The notes beneath the pieces were generated by a model. It was not told where the DNA came from, did not search any database, and saw only the letters and a program-made list of their open reading frames with translations. DNA of 64,000 bases from NCBI GenBank assembly GCA_000023725.1, contig CP001673.1, forward strand, positions 1 to 64,000. The letters run 5' to 3'. How positions within the stretch are numbered: the first letter of the stretch is position 1; each line of letters starts with the position of its first letter. Positions 9,716 to 18,959 of the stretch are shown here, piece by piece. The DNA is from Flavobacteriaceae bacterium 3519-10. Lineage in GTDB: Bacteria; Bacteroidota; Bacteroidia; Flavobacteriales; Weeksellaceae. The position numbers and the translations under genes are program-made.

Positions 9716-10061
9716 TATCTGATAATAACTTTCAATTTAACGTTTTAGTATTGTAAACGCCGTTTATTTTGGTAAAAATAGCAAATTTTTGCTGAGCCGT
9801 CTGGGTATTACCAATCTTTTGATTATTGAATTAACTGCTTCTTTCTGCGTAAACTTATCAGCGTAAAAAAACGCATATTTCAACAGCATTTGAGTTTAAA
9901 TTAATGCAGCAGTTTTCAGAAGCTTTAGAACAGATTTTGGGTTTTATCAATTTAAATGAAAGCTGCCGTTAAACTTCAGAAAATCACAGATTTTTACGCC
10001 AATTCGTCTGGCCGCTAACTTTCGCCAATTCAATTTAAAGTCTTAAATTTGCAGTTGCCTT
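9716..10061. other. Divergent intergenic region between porW and hemA
   Basis: This 346-base AT-rich stretch must hold promoters for porW (leftward) and hemA (rightward). Only the hemA -7 box is clear. A 22-codon frame (9904-9972) starts with ATG and is compositionally ordinary, but nothing supports its translation. No operator repeat or known RNA is recognised. Confidence 0.5.
10044..10051 (+). promoter_or_regulatory. Promoter -7 box of the hem operon
   Basis: TAAATTTG matches TAnnTTTG and ends only 10 bases before the hemA ATG, implying a very short leader. A weak TTCG lies at the -33 position (10021-10024). Confidence 0.65.
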
Positions 10062-11336
10062 ATGAACCAGGATCAAAACATTCACAAAACCGCTAATTTT
10101 GCCGTCCTCAGTGTCAGTTTCGAGAAAGCTGATGCAGAAACACGCGGTAAGTTTTCGTTTTTTGATGACAACATAAAAAATTTCGTGACGGAAATTCACG
10201 ACCAGAATCTGGGCGACGCTTTTGTGGTTTCTACCTGCAACCGCACCGAAATCTACACCACGTCGCAAAACTACCTGCTTATCGCAGAACTTTACTGCAA
10301 AACGATTGGAGTAAGCCTTTCTGAATTTATGCTGTATGTGAATATTCTGAAGCATGAGGAAGCGCTTAACCATCTGTTCCGCGTTGCGGCAGGTCTTGAG
10401 AGCCAGATTATTGGCGATTTTGAGATCATTGGACAGATCAAAAACGCGTATCACCGCTTCAAAAAAGTAAAAAGAAACGCTAACCCATTTCTCGAGCGCG
10501 CGATTAATTCGGCCATTCAGATTTCAAAAAGAATTAAAAACGAAACCGGAATATCCACAGGAGCCGCTTCGGTGTCATACGCCGCAGTTCATTACATCCT
10601 AAAAAATCAGCCACATCTTTCCGACAAAAATATTCTCTTGCTCGGCGTGGGAGAAATTGGCCAGAACACGGTAGAAAACCTTGTGAAACATGTGTACAAG
10701 CCGCGTGTAAAAGTGGTTAACCGTACGGCCGATAAAGCAGAGAAAATCGCAGAAAAGTATAAAATTCCGCATATTGAGTACGATCAGTTCAACAAAGAAC
10801 TCAGCCAAACTGACATTCTGATCGTTGCAACGGGTGCTCAGCATCCGATTATCAATAAAACCCATTTCCCTAACGGGAAGGAAACGCTTGTAATTGACCT
10901 TTCTATTCCGAATAATGTTGAGAAAAACATCACCGAAAATACCAACGTGCGTTTGGTGGATGTTGACGATCTTTCGCTGCAGATTAACGAAACCATGGTT
11001 TCGAGGCAAAAAGAGATTCCGAAAGCGGAAGCTATCATTAAGGAAATGACCAAAGACTTCCTCGAGTGGGAAAAGAAAAGGAAACTGGCCCCAAACATCC
11101 ATCATTTCAAAGCCGTCCTTAAAAATATGGAGCGCAACGAAATGCATAACATTCACAAAAAACACAAATATGTGGATGTGCACGATATGCAGCTTTCGGA
11201 TAAAATGATCCAGAAAATCACAAACAGGTTTGCCAAATATATTATCGATAATCCGTGGAAAGCCGACGAAGTGAGCAGGTTGATGCATGAAATTTTAGTT
11301 GAACAGCCCAATAACGAATTCAATGAGAAGCATTAA
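10062..11336 (+). CDS. hemA: Glutamyl-tRNA reductase
   Basis: HemA reduces glutamyl-tRNA to glutamate-1-semialdehyde, the first committed step of the C5 route to haem. The 424-residue protein has the catalytic cysteine in VVSTCNRTE (Cys59), the conserved GLESQIIGD segment, a Rossmann NADPH domain with LLLGVGEIGQNT near residue 195, and a C-terminal helical dimerisation domain. It heads a hemA-hemC-hemD-hemE run, and hemC begins inside its last codons. Confidence 0.95.
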   Translation: MNQDQNIHKTANFAVLSVSFEKADAETRGKFSFFDDNIKNFVTEIHDQNLGDAFVVSTCNRTEIYTTSQNYLLIAELYCKTIGVSLSEFMLYVNILKHEEALNHLFRVAAGLESQIIGDFEIIGQIKNAYHRFKKVKRNANPFLERAINSAIQISKRIKNETGISTGAASVSYAAVHYILKNQPHLSDKNILLLGVGEIGQNTVENLVKHVYKPRVKVVNRTADKAEKIAEKYKIPHIEYDQFNKELSQTDILIVATGAQHPIINKTHFPNGKETLVIDLSIPNNVEKNITENTNVRLVDVDDLSLQINETMVSRQKEIPKAEAIIKEMTKDFLEWEKKRKLAPNIHHFKAVLKNMERNEMHNIHKKHKYVDVHDMQLSDKMIQKITNRFAKYIIDNPWKADEVSRLMHEILVEQPNNEFNEKH

Positions 11337-12234
11337 AATCGGTACGCGAAATTCGCCGCTTGCATTGTGGCAGGCGCGGGAAGTAGCACGGCATCTTCAG
11401 AATAATAACCACACCACAGACATTACGCCCATCATTTCCAAAGGCGATAAAAACCTGTCGCAACCGCTTTATACGCTCGGCATCACAGGTATTTTTACCA
11501 AAGATCTAGATATTGCTCTTTTGAATAATGAGGTTGACATTGCGGTGCATTCACTCAAAGATATTCCGACCCAACTCCCTGAAAATGTAGAGATTATCGC
11601 TGTCTTACAACGTGATTATCCACAGGATGTTCTTGTAAGAAAGAAAGATGCTGCTACCTTGGAACTGCACCAGCTCAAAATTGCCACGAGCAGCCTCCGG
11701 CGTCGTGCTTTCTGGCTTAAAGAATTCCCAGGGACAGAATTTTCGGATATCCGCGGCAACGTACAGACGCGTCTGACAAAACTTGAAGAGAATGATTTCG
11801 ACGCGACTATGTTCTCGCTCGCTGCTATTGAAAGAATGGGCTTATCAGTGGATTATGAACATCTTCCACTGATGATTCCCGCGCCCGCGCAAGGTGTTGT
11901 GGCCGTGTGCGCAAGAAGCAATGACCCTGAAATCAAGGAACTTTTTAAAGAGATAAATCACCGGGAAACAAGAATCTGCATTGATATAGAAAGAAGTTTC
12001 CTAAGTACCTTAGAGGGAGGCTGTACCGCCCCAATTGGTGCTTTTGCTGAAATAAATGACCTCGGCGAAGTTCGGTTTACCGGCCGGATCTGCTCACTTG
12101 ACGGGCAGAACTGCATTGAGACCGACGAAATCTTCGCATGGAATGAACATGATGATTTCGGCAAAATTTTAGCCGAGAAAATTCTCCAAAATGGCGGTCG
12201 GGAGCTGATGCAGGAAATTAAAAGCAAATTATAA
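11323..12234 (+). CDS. hemC: Hydroxymethylbilane synthase (porphobilinogen deaminase)
   Basis: HemC joins four porphobilinogens into hydroxymethylbilane. The protein shows IKIGTRNSPLALWQA at the start, HSLKDIPTQLP, and the dipyrromethane cofactor cysteine in LEGGCTAPIG (Cys234). The frame stays open to 11299, but ATG 11323 gives the standard N-terminus and 303 residues. This start overlaps the hemA end by 14 bases, so the two are probably translationally coupled. Confidence 0.95.
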   Translation: MRSIKIGTRNSPLALWQAREVARHLQNNNHTTDITPIISKGDKNLSQPLYTLGITGIFTKDLDIALLNNEVDIAVHSLKDIPTQLPENVEIIAVLQRDYPQDVLVRKKDAATLELHQLKIATSSLRRRAFWLKEFPGTEFSDIRGNVQTRLTKLEENDFDATMFSLAAIERMGLSVDYEHLPLMIPAPAQGVVAVCARSNDPEIKELFKEINHRETRICIDIERSFLSTLEGGCTAPIGAFAEINDLGEVRFTGRICSLDGQNCIETDEIFAWNEHDDFGKILAEKILQNGGRELMQEIKSKL

Positions 12235-12246
12235 CGATTACGTCTG

Positions 12247-12921
12247 ATGAAGATTCTGTTCACAAAAAAATTCAATAAAATGATGATTTCCAAGAAATTA
12301 GGGAGTCATTTTTCTTATGATTTTGTGGAGGTTATTGCCATCACGCCGATGGAGGTGGAGGCTTTTAACCTTAAGGATCAGTCGCTTATTTTCACAAGCG
12401 TTAATGCGGTGCGAAGTTTCTTCAAAAACGGTTTTGAGCCCGACGAAAATTTCGCCAGCAAAAATTATAATAAGATTTACACTGTGGGCATCACCACAAA
12501 AAGAGAACTGAGGAAGTTCGGATTCGGAACTTTTAAGGTGACCAAACATGCCAAAGAACTTTCAGAATTCATCATCGAAAACAGCTCCAAAGAGAAATTT
12601 CTGCACTTTTGCGGGAATCTTGCGCTGGATGTGCTGAACAAAACCCTGCCGCTTCAAAATGTTTCGTACCGCAAGATTCCGGTGTACGAAACCACGCTGC
12701 TTTATCCCCAGATCGCGGGAAATTATGACGCAGTGTGTTTTTTTAGTCCGAGTGGAGTTCGTAGTTTTGCGAAGTTCAATTCATTTGAAAACCTTGCGAT
12801 ATTTTCAATTGGCGAAACCACCGCAAACGAACTTAAAAAATTCACCCAAAACCCTATAATTACCAGTAAAGAAAGCAATCTTGATGATTTGTTGAAGTTA
12901 ATTTCCGATCATTTATCATGA
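12247..12921 (+). CDS. hemD: Uroporphyrinogen-III synthase
   Basis: This 224-residue protein lies between hemC and hemE and has the two-lobed HemD pattern, with FTSVNAVRSFF near residue 55 and FFSPSGVRSF near residue 163. HemD closes hydroxymethylbilane with ring-D inversion. The sequence is divergent, as HemD usually is, so position in the operon is part of the evidence. It starts 12 bases after hemC. Confidence 0.88.
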   Translation: MKILFTKKFNKMMISKKLGSHFSYDFVEVIAITPMEVEAFNLKDQSLIFTSVNAVRSFFKNGFEPDENFASKNYNKIYTVGITTKRELRKFGFGTFKVTKHAKELSEFIIENSSKEKFLHFCGNLALDVLNKTLPLQNVSYRKIPVYETTLLYPQIAGNYDAVCFFSPSGVRSFAKFNSFENLAIFSIGETTANELKKFTQNPIITSKESNLDDLLKLISDHLS

Positions 12922-12946
12922 TTGTTTTTAAGACAAAATAAAAGAT

Positions 12947-13975
12947 ATGATTAAGAATGACCTGTATTTAAAAGCATTACGAGGAGAAACCGTAGAAAGG
13001 CCGCCGGTATGGATGATGAGACAGGCCGGAAGGTTTCTGCCGGAATTCCGCGCACTTCGGGATCAATACGATTTCTTTACGCGTTGCCAGACGCCGGAAC
13101 TCGCCGCCGAAATCACCATGATGCCTATCCGCCGCTATCCGCTTGATGCTGCGATCTTATTTTCCGATATCCTGGTCGTTCCACAGGCGATGGGAATTAA
13201 TTTCGAGATGAAAGAAAACCTCGGCCCATGGCTTGAGACCCCAATACGTACTCTGGCGCAGGTTCAGGAAGTTGAAGTTCCTAATGTTAATGATACTTTG
13301 GGCTATGTTTTTGATGCCATTGAACTCACCCTTCATAAACTCGATAATAACATTCCGCTCATCGGTTTTGCCGGTTCACCCTGGACGATTTTATGTTATT
13401 GTGTAGAAGGGAAAGGCTCGAAAACCTTTGATGTTGCGAAGAAATTCTGTTTTGAGAATCCTGAAGCGGCTCATTTATTACTTCAGAAAATTACCGATAC
13501 TACAATCGCTTATCTTAAAAGAAAAGTTGAGAAAGGCGTTTCTGCCGTACAGGTCTTCGATTCGTGGGGCGGAATGCTTTCACCGTACGATTATCAGGAG
13601 TTTTCATGGCCGTATATCAACCAGATTGTTGAGGCTTTAAGCGAACTCACACATGTTGTGGTTTTCGGTAAAGGCTGCTGGTTTGCGCTGGAGGAAATGA
13701 CGTTGTCTAAATCTTCTGCATTGGGCGTAGACTGGACAATCCGTCCGGAAATCGCGAGAAAGCTTGTAGGCGAAAACATGACACTTCAAGGAAATTTCGA
13801 TCCTTCAAGATTATATTCATCGCCTGAAACCATCACAAGAATGGTTCATGAAATGATTAACCGTTTCGGAAAAGATAAATATATTGTGAATTTGGGCCAC
13901 GGGATTTTACCAAATATCCCTCTGGAAAACGCTGAAGCCTTCATCCGCGCGGTGGTTGACTGGAAGCCGAATTAA
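12947..13975 (+). CDS. hemE: Uroporphyrinogen decarboxylase
   Basis: HemE removes four carboxyl groups from uroporphyrinogen III to give coproporphyrinogen III. The 342-residue protein carries the signature [15 protein letters not shown] at about residues 19-33, [14 protein letters not shown], and the GFAGSPWT segment. The C-terminal GHGILPNIP motif is also typical. It is the last gene of the hem run and ends before a strong terminator. hemH and a coproporphyrinogen oxidase are not in the window. Confidence 0.96.
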   Translation: MIKNDLYLKALRGETVERPPVWMMRQAGRFLPEFRALRDQYDFFTRCQTPELAAEITMMPIRRYPLDAAILFSDILVVPQAMGINFEMKENLGPWLETPIRTLAQVQEVEVPNVNDTLGYVFDAIELTLHKLDNNIPLIGFAGSPWTILCYCVEGKGSKTFDVAKKFCFENPEAAHLLLQKITDTTIAYLKRKVEKGVSAVQVFDSWGGMLSPYDYQEFSWPYINQIVEALSELTHVVVFGKGCWFALEEMTLSKSSALGVDWTIRPEIARKLVGENMTLQGNFDPSRLYSSPETITRMVHEMINRFGKDKYIVNLGHGILPNIPLENAEAFIRAVVDWKPN

Positions 13976-14000
13976 GACAAAACTAATTTGTGAATAAATT

Positions 14001-14030
14001 AAGAAACGCCATTACGGCGTTTCTTTTTTT
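14001..14030. terminator. Bidirectional terminator between hemE and the GNAT gene
   Basis: AAGAAACGCC (14001-14010) and GGCGTTTCTT (14016-14025) form a perfect 10-bp stem with a 5-base loop and a following T tract. The stop codon of the minus-strand GNAT gene (14012-14014) lies inside the loop, so its last codons are part of the hairpin. Confidence 0.9.
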
Positions 14031-14554
14031 ATGGACTGATCCTGAATTTCATAGTAGCGCAATTCCTCGGTATCATTTGGTAGACGCACTGTTTTAATGT
14101 ATTTCAAACCGAGTTTTTCTATCAGTTTCTGCGAAGAAAAGTTGTTGTGAGTCGTGATAGCAGAAATGCGGTGGATCCCAAGCTTTGAAAACGCGGCGTC
14201 CAGCAGCGCTTTTGCAGCTTCGAAAGCGTAGCCCTTGTTTTCAAATTCAGGCAGCAGCGAAAAGCCGATGTCGTATACATCAAGTCCATCCCGCTCGAAA
14301 ATCCCGACAGCGCCGAGTTTTTCGTGATCTAATTTCCGAAAAATTACATAATTTCCGAAACCCAGTTTTTGCGCCAGTGGAAGAAAGCGCGCGATTATGT
14401 ATTTGCGGGCATCTTCGGGTGAGCCAATGTTTCTGTCGCCAATAAATTCGATGAACTTGGGTTCATTGTAAAGTCTGAAAATCAGATCTGCATCTGCTTC
14501 CGAAATTGCTTTCAGCGTCAGCCGTTCTGTTTCCACGGTGTTTAATTGTTGCAT
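14012..14554 (-). CDS. GNAT family N-acetyltransferase
   Basis: This 180-residue protein resembles RimJ/RimL-type GNAT acetyltransferases, which transfer acetyl from acetyl-CoA to an amine. Typical parts are TERLTLKAISEADADLIFRL at the N-terminus, the central DIGFSLLPEFENKGYAFEA with the acetyl-CoA loop, and HNNFSSQKLIEKLGL near the end. Substrate unknown. The frame stays open to 14575, but that start would overlap the -7 promoter box, so I chose ATG 14554. Confidence 0.88.
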   Translation of the reverse strand: MQQLNTVETERLTLKAISEADADLIFRLYNEPKFIEFIGDRNIGSPEDARKYIIARFLPLAQKLGFGNYVIFRKLDHEKLGAVGIFERDGLDVYDIGFSLLPEFENKGYAFEAAKALLDAAFSKLGIHRISAITTHNNFSSQKLIEKLGLKYIKTVRLPNDTEELRYYEIQDQSIKKETP

Positions 14555-14572
14555 TGCCGTTCGTTTTAAATT

Positions 14573-14580
14573 CAAATTTA
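14573..14580 (-). promoter_or_regulatory. Promoter -7 box of the GNAT gene
   Basis: The minus strand reads TAAATTTG here, 18 bases upstream of the chosen start at 14554. It overlaps the more upstream in-frame ATG and argues against it. Confidence 0.6.
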
Positions 14581-14641
14581 GAAAAAATCACGGCATAAAA
14601 ATGGAATGCCGCATCAGTGCTGTTAAACTAAAAATAAACTG

Positions 14642-14911
14642 ATGGATCTTAATCCCGAAATCATCGGATTTATAGCCGGAGGGCTGTCGTCCGCGCTTTT
14701 TATTCCGCAAATCATTAAAATAATCAAAGAAAAATCGGCTGAGGAAATCTCGCTGGTCACGTGCATCATAGGCGTCGTGAGTTCCGGGTTATGGCTTTGG
14801 TATGGGATTCTGCAGGATCATATTTCGATGATGGTCACTAACAGTATTGCAGTAGCTGCCACCTTGATCCTTGTAACCTGCAAGTTTATTTATGATAAAG
14901 AAATAGCCTAA
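14642..14911 (+). CDS. SemiSWEET sugar transporter
   Basis: This 89-residue protein has three transmembrane helices and the PQ-loop signature (SALFIPQIIKIIKEKS near residues 19-34). SemiSWEETs are three-helix half-transporters that dimerise to pass mono- or disaccharides by facilitated diffusion. The second-helix GLWLWYGI and third-helix TNSIAVAAT segments match the family. Its stop codon is part of the hflX promoter box. Confidence 0.9.
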   Translation: MDLNPEIIGFIAGGLSSALFIPQIIKIIKEKSAEEISLVTCIIGVVSSGLWLWYGILQDHISMMVTNSIAVAATLILVTCKFIYDKEIA

Positions 14912-14916
14912 ATTTG
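14909..14916 (+). promoter_or_regulatory. Promoter -7 box of hflX
   Basis: TAAATTTG overlaps the TAA stop of the SemiSWEET gene and lies 30 bases before the hflX ATG. Confidence 0.6.
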
Positions 14917-14946
14917 TAAAAAACTGATATAAAAGACAATTAATAT

Positions 14947-16158
14947 ATGCTCGATAACAAAGAACATTTATACGAAAAAGCCGTTTTGGTAGGCGTAATT
15001 ACGCAGAATCAGGATGAAGAAAAACTCGTTGAGTACATGGATGAACTTGAGTTTCTTGCACTTACTGCCGGCGCAACGGTGGTGAAACGCTTCACACAGA
15101 AACTTACACAGCCCGATCCTAAAACCTTCATCGGCAGCGGAAAGGCTCAGGAAGTACGCGATTATATTAAGGAAAACGACATTGGCACCGTAATTTTCGA
15201 TGACGAACTTTCACCCTCACAACTTAAAAATTTAGAAAGGGAAATCGAGGTTAAAATTCTCGATCGCACGAATCTTATTCTGGATATTTTCGCGCAGCGT
15301 GCGCAGACGTCATATGCAAGAACGCAGGTAGAACTTGCACAGTATCAATATCTTCTGCCACGACTTACGCGCATGTGGACCCACCTCGAAAGACAGAAAG
15401 GGGGAATTGGAATGCGCGGTCCCGGGGAAACCGAAATTGAAACCGACAGAAGGATTATCCGCGACAGGATTTCGTTACTTAAAGAAAAGCTGAAAACTAT
15501 CGACAGACAGATGGCCACGCAGCGGAATAACCGCGGAAAAGTGGTGCGGGCCGCACTTGTAGGTTACACCAACGTAGGTAAATCTACATTGATGAACGCA
15601 ATTTCGAAGTCTGATGTCTTCGCGGAGAACAAACTTTTTGCAACGCTCGATACGACCGTACGAAAGGTGGTAATCGGTAATTTGCCGTTTCTTCTGACCG
15701 ACACGGTTGGTTTTATACGCAAACTTCCTACTCAGCTTGTTGAAAGTTTTAAATCTACTCTTGATGAGGTTCGGGAGGCCGATTTGCTCATTCACGTTGT
15801 GGATATTTCGCATGAAAGTTTCGAAGATCATATCGATTCGGTGAATCAGATTTTAATGGAAATCAATGCGCATCAGAAGCCGATGATCATGGTTTTCAAT
15901 AAAATAGACGATTTCAGCTATGAGAAAAAAGACGAATTCGACCTTACACCCGAGTCGCGCAAAAATATTCCGCTTGCCGAGTGGCAGAACACGTGGATGT
16001 CGAAGTCTAAGTTCCCGACCGTCTTTATTTCAGCTCTGACTAAAGAAAACTTTGAGGAGATGAAAAAAATGATCTATGATGAAGTCCTCAAAATTCATAT
16101 TTCAAGATTCCCTTACAATGATTTTCTGTTTGAATATTTCGAGGAAGAGGAAAAGTAA
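14947..16158 (+). CDS. hflX: Ribosome-associated GTPase HflX
   Basis: HflX is a GTPase that splits stalled or inactive ribosomes. The 403-residue protein has the HflX-specific N-terminal domain (FIGSGKAQEV near 58-67), the linker helix GGIGMRGPGETEIETDRR near 155-172, and a G domain with GYTNVGKSTL (P-loop), DTVGFIRKLP (G3) and FNKIDD (G4). It is followed 11 bases later by the AlkD-like gene. Confidence 0.95.
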   Translation: MLDNKEHLYEKAVLVGVITQNQDEEKLVEYMDELEFLALTAGATVVKRFTQKLTQPDPKTFIGSGKAQEVRDYIKENDIGTVIFDDELSPSQLKNLEREIEVKILDRTNLILDIFAQRAQTSYARTQVELAQYQYLLPRLTRMWTHLERQKGGIGMRGPGETEIETDRRIIRDRISLLKEKLKTIDRQMATQRNNRGKVVRAALVGYTNVGKSTLMNAISKSDVFAENKLFATLDTTVRKVVIGNLPFLLTDTVGFIRKLPTQLVESFKSTLDEVREADLLIHVVDISHESFEDHIDSVNQILMEINAHQKPMIMVFNKIDDFSYEKKDEFDLTPESRKNIPLAEWQNTWMSKSKFPTVFISALTKENFEEMKKMIYDEVLKIHISRFPYNDFLFEYFEEEEK

Positions 16159-16169
16159 GCGGGAATTAA

Positions 16170-16883
16170 ATGGTTGTTGATGCAATAAAATCTGCGCTTC
16201 AGGATCTTTCTTTGCCGGAAAAGGCCGCATTTTACCCCCGGTTTTTTAAAGCCGGAAAAGGGGAGTACGCAGAAGGTGACATCTTCATCGGCGTAACAGT
16301 GCCCGACCAGCGGAAAGTGGCAAAAGAATTCTACGCTAAAATTTCCCTGGAACAGTTGCACGACCTCCTGGCTTCGCCTATACACGAATACCGGCACACT
16401 GCGCTGCTGATGCTTGTAATTAAGTATGAGAAATCCGCCGATACAGCTTCGAAAGAAGAGATCGTAGATTTTTACATCCGTAACCGAAAGTACATCAACA
16501 ATTGGGATCTTATAGACAATTCGTGCTATAAAATACTTGGCAGGCATGCGTTCGAAACTTCAAATGAAGATTTACTCCGCACGCTGGCCGCTGAGGAAAA
16601 TATGTGGAGTAAAAGAATCGCCGTTGTGGCAACAATGTACTACGTAAAGCGCGACAAATTTCAACTGCTTAAAGAACTTGTACTCCTGAATCTTCACCAT
16701 CCGCACGATCTGATGCACAAAGCCAACGGCTGGCTCCTGCGCGAAATGGGAAATAAAAATGAGCGGGAGCTTATTGATTTTCTTAGAGAACATTACGATA
16801 CGATGCCGCGCACAACGCTACGTTACGCCATCGAAAAGCTTGATGAAAACCTAAGACAGGATTTTTTAAAAGGCAGAATCTGA
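16170..16883 (+). CDS. AlkD-like DNA alkylation repair protein
   Basis: This 237-residue protein matches the AlkD family, HEAT-like-repeat glycosylases that remove N3- and N7-alkylated purines. Characteristic segments are FIGVTVPDQRKVAKEF near residues 44-59, NNWDLIDNSCYKILG near 110-124, and WSKRIAVVATMYYVK near 146-160. It probably shares a transcript with hflX, and its stop overlaps the next start as TGATG. Confidence 0.9.
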   Translation: MVVDAIKSALQDLSLPEKAAFYPRFFKAGKGEYAEGDIFIGVTVPDQRKVAKEFYAKISLEQLHDLLASPIHEYRHTALLMLVIKYEKSADTASKEEIVDFYIRNRKYINNWDLIDNSCYKILGRHAFETSNEDLLRTLAAEENMWSKRIAVVATMYYVKRDKFQLLKELVLLNLHHPHDLMHKANGWLLREMGNKNERELIDFLREHYDTMPRTTLRYAIEKLDENLRQDFLKGRI

Positions 16884-17218
16884 TGGAAAATGTTTTTTAC
16901 CTGCGGGAATCCAGCCACTATTTCCTGCATTTTATCTTTCCTTTTTTCGTTGCGCGCCTGTTTTTTAAAGAAAATTGGCGTACTGCATATTTGCTGCTGC
17001 TGAGTACAATGCTTGTGGATCTCGATCATCTTTGGGCAGTTCCTGTTTTCGACCCAAACCGCGGAAGTATCGGTTTTCATATTCTGCACACGTACCCAAT
17101 GGTTTTTCTGTATCTGCTGGGAGCAATTTTCCTGAAGGGAAATTACCGCATCATCGCGATCGGGCTTGTACTGCATATGGTCACAGATTTTCAGGATTTT
17201 CACCTATGGAAATTTTGA
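16883..17218 (+). CDS. DUF6122 family membrane protein
   Basis: This 111-residue protein has about four hydrophobic helices and several conserved His and Asp residues (HYFLHF near 12-17, DLDHLW near 46-51, HMVTDFQDFHLW near the end) typical of DUF6122. Related metal-dependent membrane hydrolases have similar His/Asp patterns, but no function is known. It is coupled to the AlkD-like gene by a TGATG overlap. Confidence 0.8.
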   Translation: MENVFYLRESSHYFLHFIFPFFVARLFFKENWRTAYLLLLSTMLVDLDHLWAVPVFDPNRGSIGFHILHTYPMVFLYLLGAIFLKGNYRIIAIGLVLHMVTDFQDFHLWKF

Positions 17219-17295
17219 TGTTTTTTTTGCAATAAGAGCAACTAATAATTCCGTTTTTAATTTGATTTTTGTATAATTGTGGAAACCCACTTTTT

Positions 17296-18372
17296 ATGAA
17301 ATTCAAAAAAGCGCTCCAGTGGCATGTAATCTTCCCCATCATCGCCGCCGTATTTTATCTCGGCGGATTTTTAACCGACACCGTTGTTGCTAACATTCTG
17401 GGTGGAATTTTACTTTTTGCAACTGTTTTAGCAGCCGTTCATCACGCAGAAGTTGTAGCGCATAAAGTGGGCGAGCCCTATGGAACGATTATTTTAGCGA
17501 TCTGCATCACGATTTTGGAGGTGGGCCTGATCATTTCGTTTATGCTGTCGGGCGGTGAGGGCGCGCTTACCTACGCACGCGATACCGTTTTTGCGGCTGT
17601 AATGCTTATTCTCAACGGTATTTTAGGTGTCTGTATATGGGTCGGCAGCCGCAAATATAAGGAGCAGTTTTTCATGCGAAGCTCGGCCACCACTTATCTG
17701 GTGAGTCTCGTCGCCATACTTGTACTTACACTGGTATTGCCAAATTATACATCAAGTATGGTTGGACCTTACTACAGTACATCGCAACTTATTTTCGTGT
17801 CCCTTTCGTGCCTCGTGATATATGCGGCCTTTCTGATGTTCCAGACGGTGCGTCACCGGAATTACTTCATCGTAACCGAAGCCGACCAAACCACGCACGA
17901 AGCCGATCCACCGACGGTCACCAAAACGCTGCTGAGTCTTCTGCTACTTGTAATCTGTCTTGCAGTCGTAATTTTTATGGCAAAAGGCTTATCGCCGGTA
18001 ATTGAAGATTTTGTGGAAAATGCGGGTGCTCCGCGGGCATTGGTGGGTGTAATTATTGCAACGGTAGTATTGCTGCCTGAAGGTTTTGCTGCGGTTCGTG
18101 CGGCTGCTAAAAACCAGATTCAGACCTCAATTAACCTCGGATTAGGTTCTGCGCTTGCGAGTGTTGGACTTACAATTCCGGCAGTTTCAGTGGTTTGCGT
18201 GACGATGGATATTCCTTTCGTGCTCGGAATTGACACCAAATCGGTCATTTTGCTCGCGCTGTCGGTATTCACGGTGATGCTGTCGCTGAGCCGCGGAAAG
18301 ACCAATCATCTGTACGGAACAGTACTTTTGGTGAACCTCGCCGCCTATATTTTTACGGTGATTGTTCCTTAA
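17296..18372 (+). CDS. chaA: Calcium/proton antiporter, ChaA type
   Basis: This 358-residue inner-membrane protein has about ten to eleven helices and the two inverted CaCA-family repeats, each with an acidic transport motif: HAEVVAHKVGEPYGT..EVGLI in the first half and ATVVLLPEGFAAVRAA in the second, followed by GLGSALASVGLTIP. ChaA proteins exchange Ca2+, Na+ or K+ for protons. The frame stays open to 17269, but ATG 17296 gives the normal N-terminus. Confidence 0.88.
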   Translation: MKFKKALQWHVIFPIIAAVFYLGGFLTDTVVANILGGILLFATVLAAVHHAEVVAHKVGEPYGTIILAICITILEVGLIISFMLSGGEGALTYARDTVFAAVMLILNGILGVCIWVGSRKYKEQFFMRSSATTYLVSLVAILVLTLVLPNYTSSMVGPYYSTSQLIFVSLSCLVIYAAFLMFQTVRHRNYFIVTEADQTTHEADPPTVTKTLLSLLLLVICLAVVIFMAKGLSPVIEDFVENAGAPRALVGVIIATVVLLPEGFAAVRAAAKNQIQTSINLGLGSALASVGLTIPAVSVVCVTMDIPFVLGIDTKSVILLALSVFTVMLSLSRGKTNHLYGTVLLVNLAAYIFTVIVP

Positions 18373-18392
18373 AGCTGCCTGCCACGGACGGA

Positions 18393-18770
18393 TTATCTGC
18401 GCGCTATTTCCATCTTATGCGCCATTAAATTCGCAATGTTGGTGGCTTTATTGATAGCCATATCGGCAATTTCACCGGTGAAATTTTCTTCCACGGTTTC
18501 GGTCCAAAGTCGCAGCCAGTGCGCAAAATGATGTTTTTCAATCGCGACTTTTTCGTTGATCGGGAAATGAACCGCCATCGGATTCCCTTTGTAAGAAATC
18601 TGCCCGAAAAGCAAAGTTTCCCAAAAACCGTACATTTTCGGCAGGTGATGGCCCCAGTTCACCCTGGCAACATCATTAAAGAAGAAACCGATCGTTTCGT
18701 CCTGACCGACTTTCTCATAGAATTTATTTACGAGCAGTTCAATATCCTCGCGGGATTCCAGTTTTTTCAT
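18393..18770 (-). CDS. Group III truncated haemoglobin
   Basis: This 125-residue globin has the 2-over-2 truncated fold and group III features: FYEKVGQD near residue 17, the FW helix region around 49-50, and the proximal haem-binding His81 in HHFAHWLRLW. Group III proteins may bind oxygen, NO or other ligands, but no role is firmly established. It is convergent with chaA, and a family A repeat separates it from the divergent cysteine-cluster gene. Confidence 0.92.
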   Translation of the reverse strand: MKKLESREDIELLVNKFYEKVGQDETIGFFFNDVARVNWGHHLPKMYGFWETLLFGQISYKGNPMAVHFPINEKVAIEKHHFAHWLRLWTETVEENFTGEIADMAINKATNIANLMAHKMEIARR

Positions 18771-18799
18771 AGTTCAAAATTAAGTATTTAGAATGGTTT

Positions 18800-18911
18800 G
18801 GGCGGACATTTCGCGCTATCCGCTACTACTCCTCGCTCTGCGGCTCCACCGGTTCCCGGTTCCGCCGCCTCGCTGCGGGGTATCCGCTACTATCGCGGCC
18901 GCGGATCCAGC
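18800..18911. repeat. Interspersed GC-rich repeat, family A copy 2
   Basis: This block starts GGGCGGACATTTCGCGCT and ends ATCGCGGCCGCGGATCC, nearly the same as copy 3 at 51797-51905. The centre contains inverted repeats (GCGGC..GCCGC and ACCGGTTCCCGGT) whose sequence differs from copy 3. It fills most of the space between two divergent genes. Confidence 0.85.
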
Positions 18912-18947
18912 TGAAAACCTCACCAACCGCTGAAATAATAAAACGCG

Positions 18948-18955
18948 TATTTTTG
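18948..18955 (+). promoter_or_regulatory. Promoter -7 box of the cysteine-cluster gene
   Basis: TATTTTTG ends four bases before the ATG. If used, transcription would begin at or next to the start codon, giving a leaderless message. Confidence 0.6.
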
Positions 18956-18959
18956 CAGC

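Noticed and set aside
9904-9972. 22-codon frame upstream of hemA as a leader peptide
   Set aside because: The hemA -7 box lies downstream of it, so it would not be in the hemA message, and it has no promoter of its own.
10599-11288. Long frame (229 codons) antisense to hemA
   Set aside because: It lies wholly inside hemA, has no homology that I recognise, and is rich in His and Phe as expected of an antisense reading.
18800-18911. Insertion sequence
   Set aside because: The block is about 110 bases, has no open frame and no clear target-site duplication.
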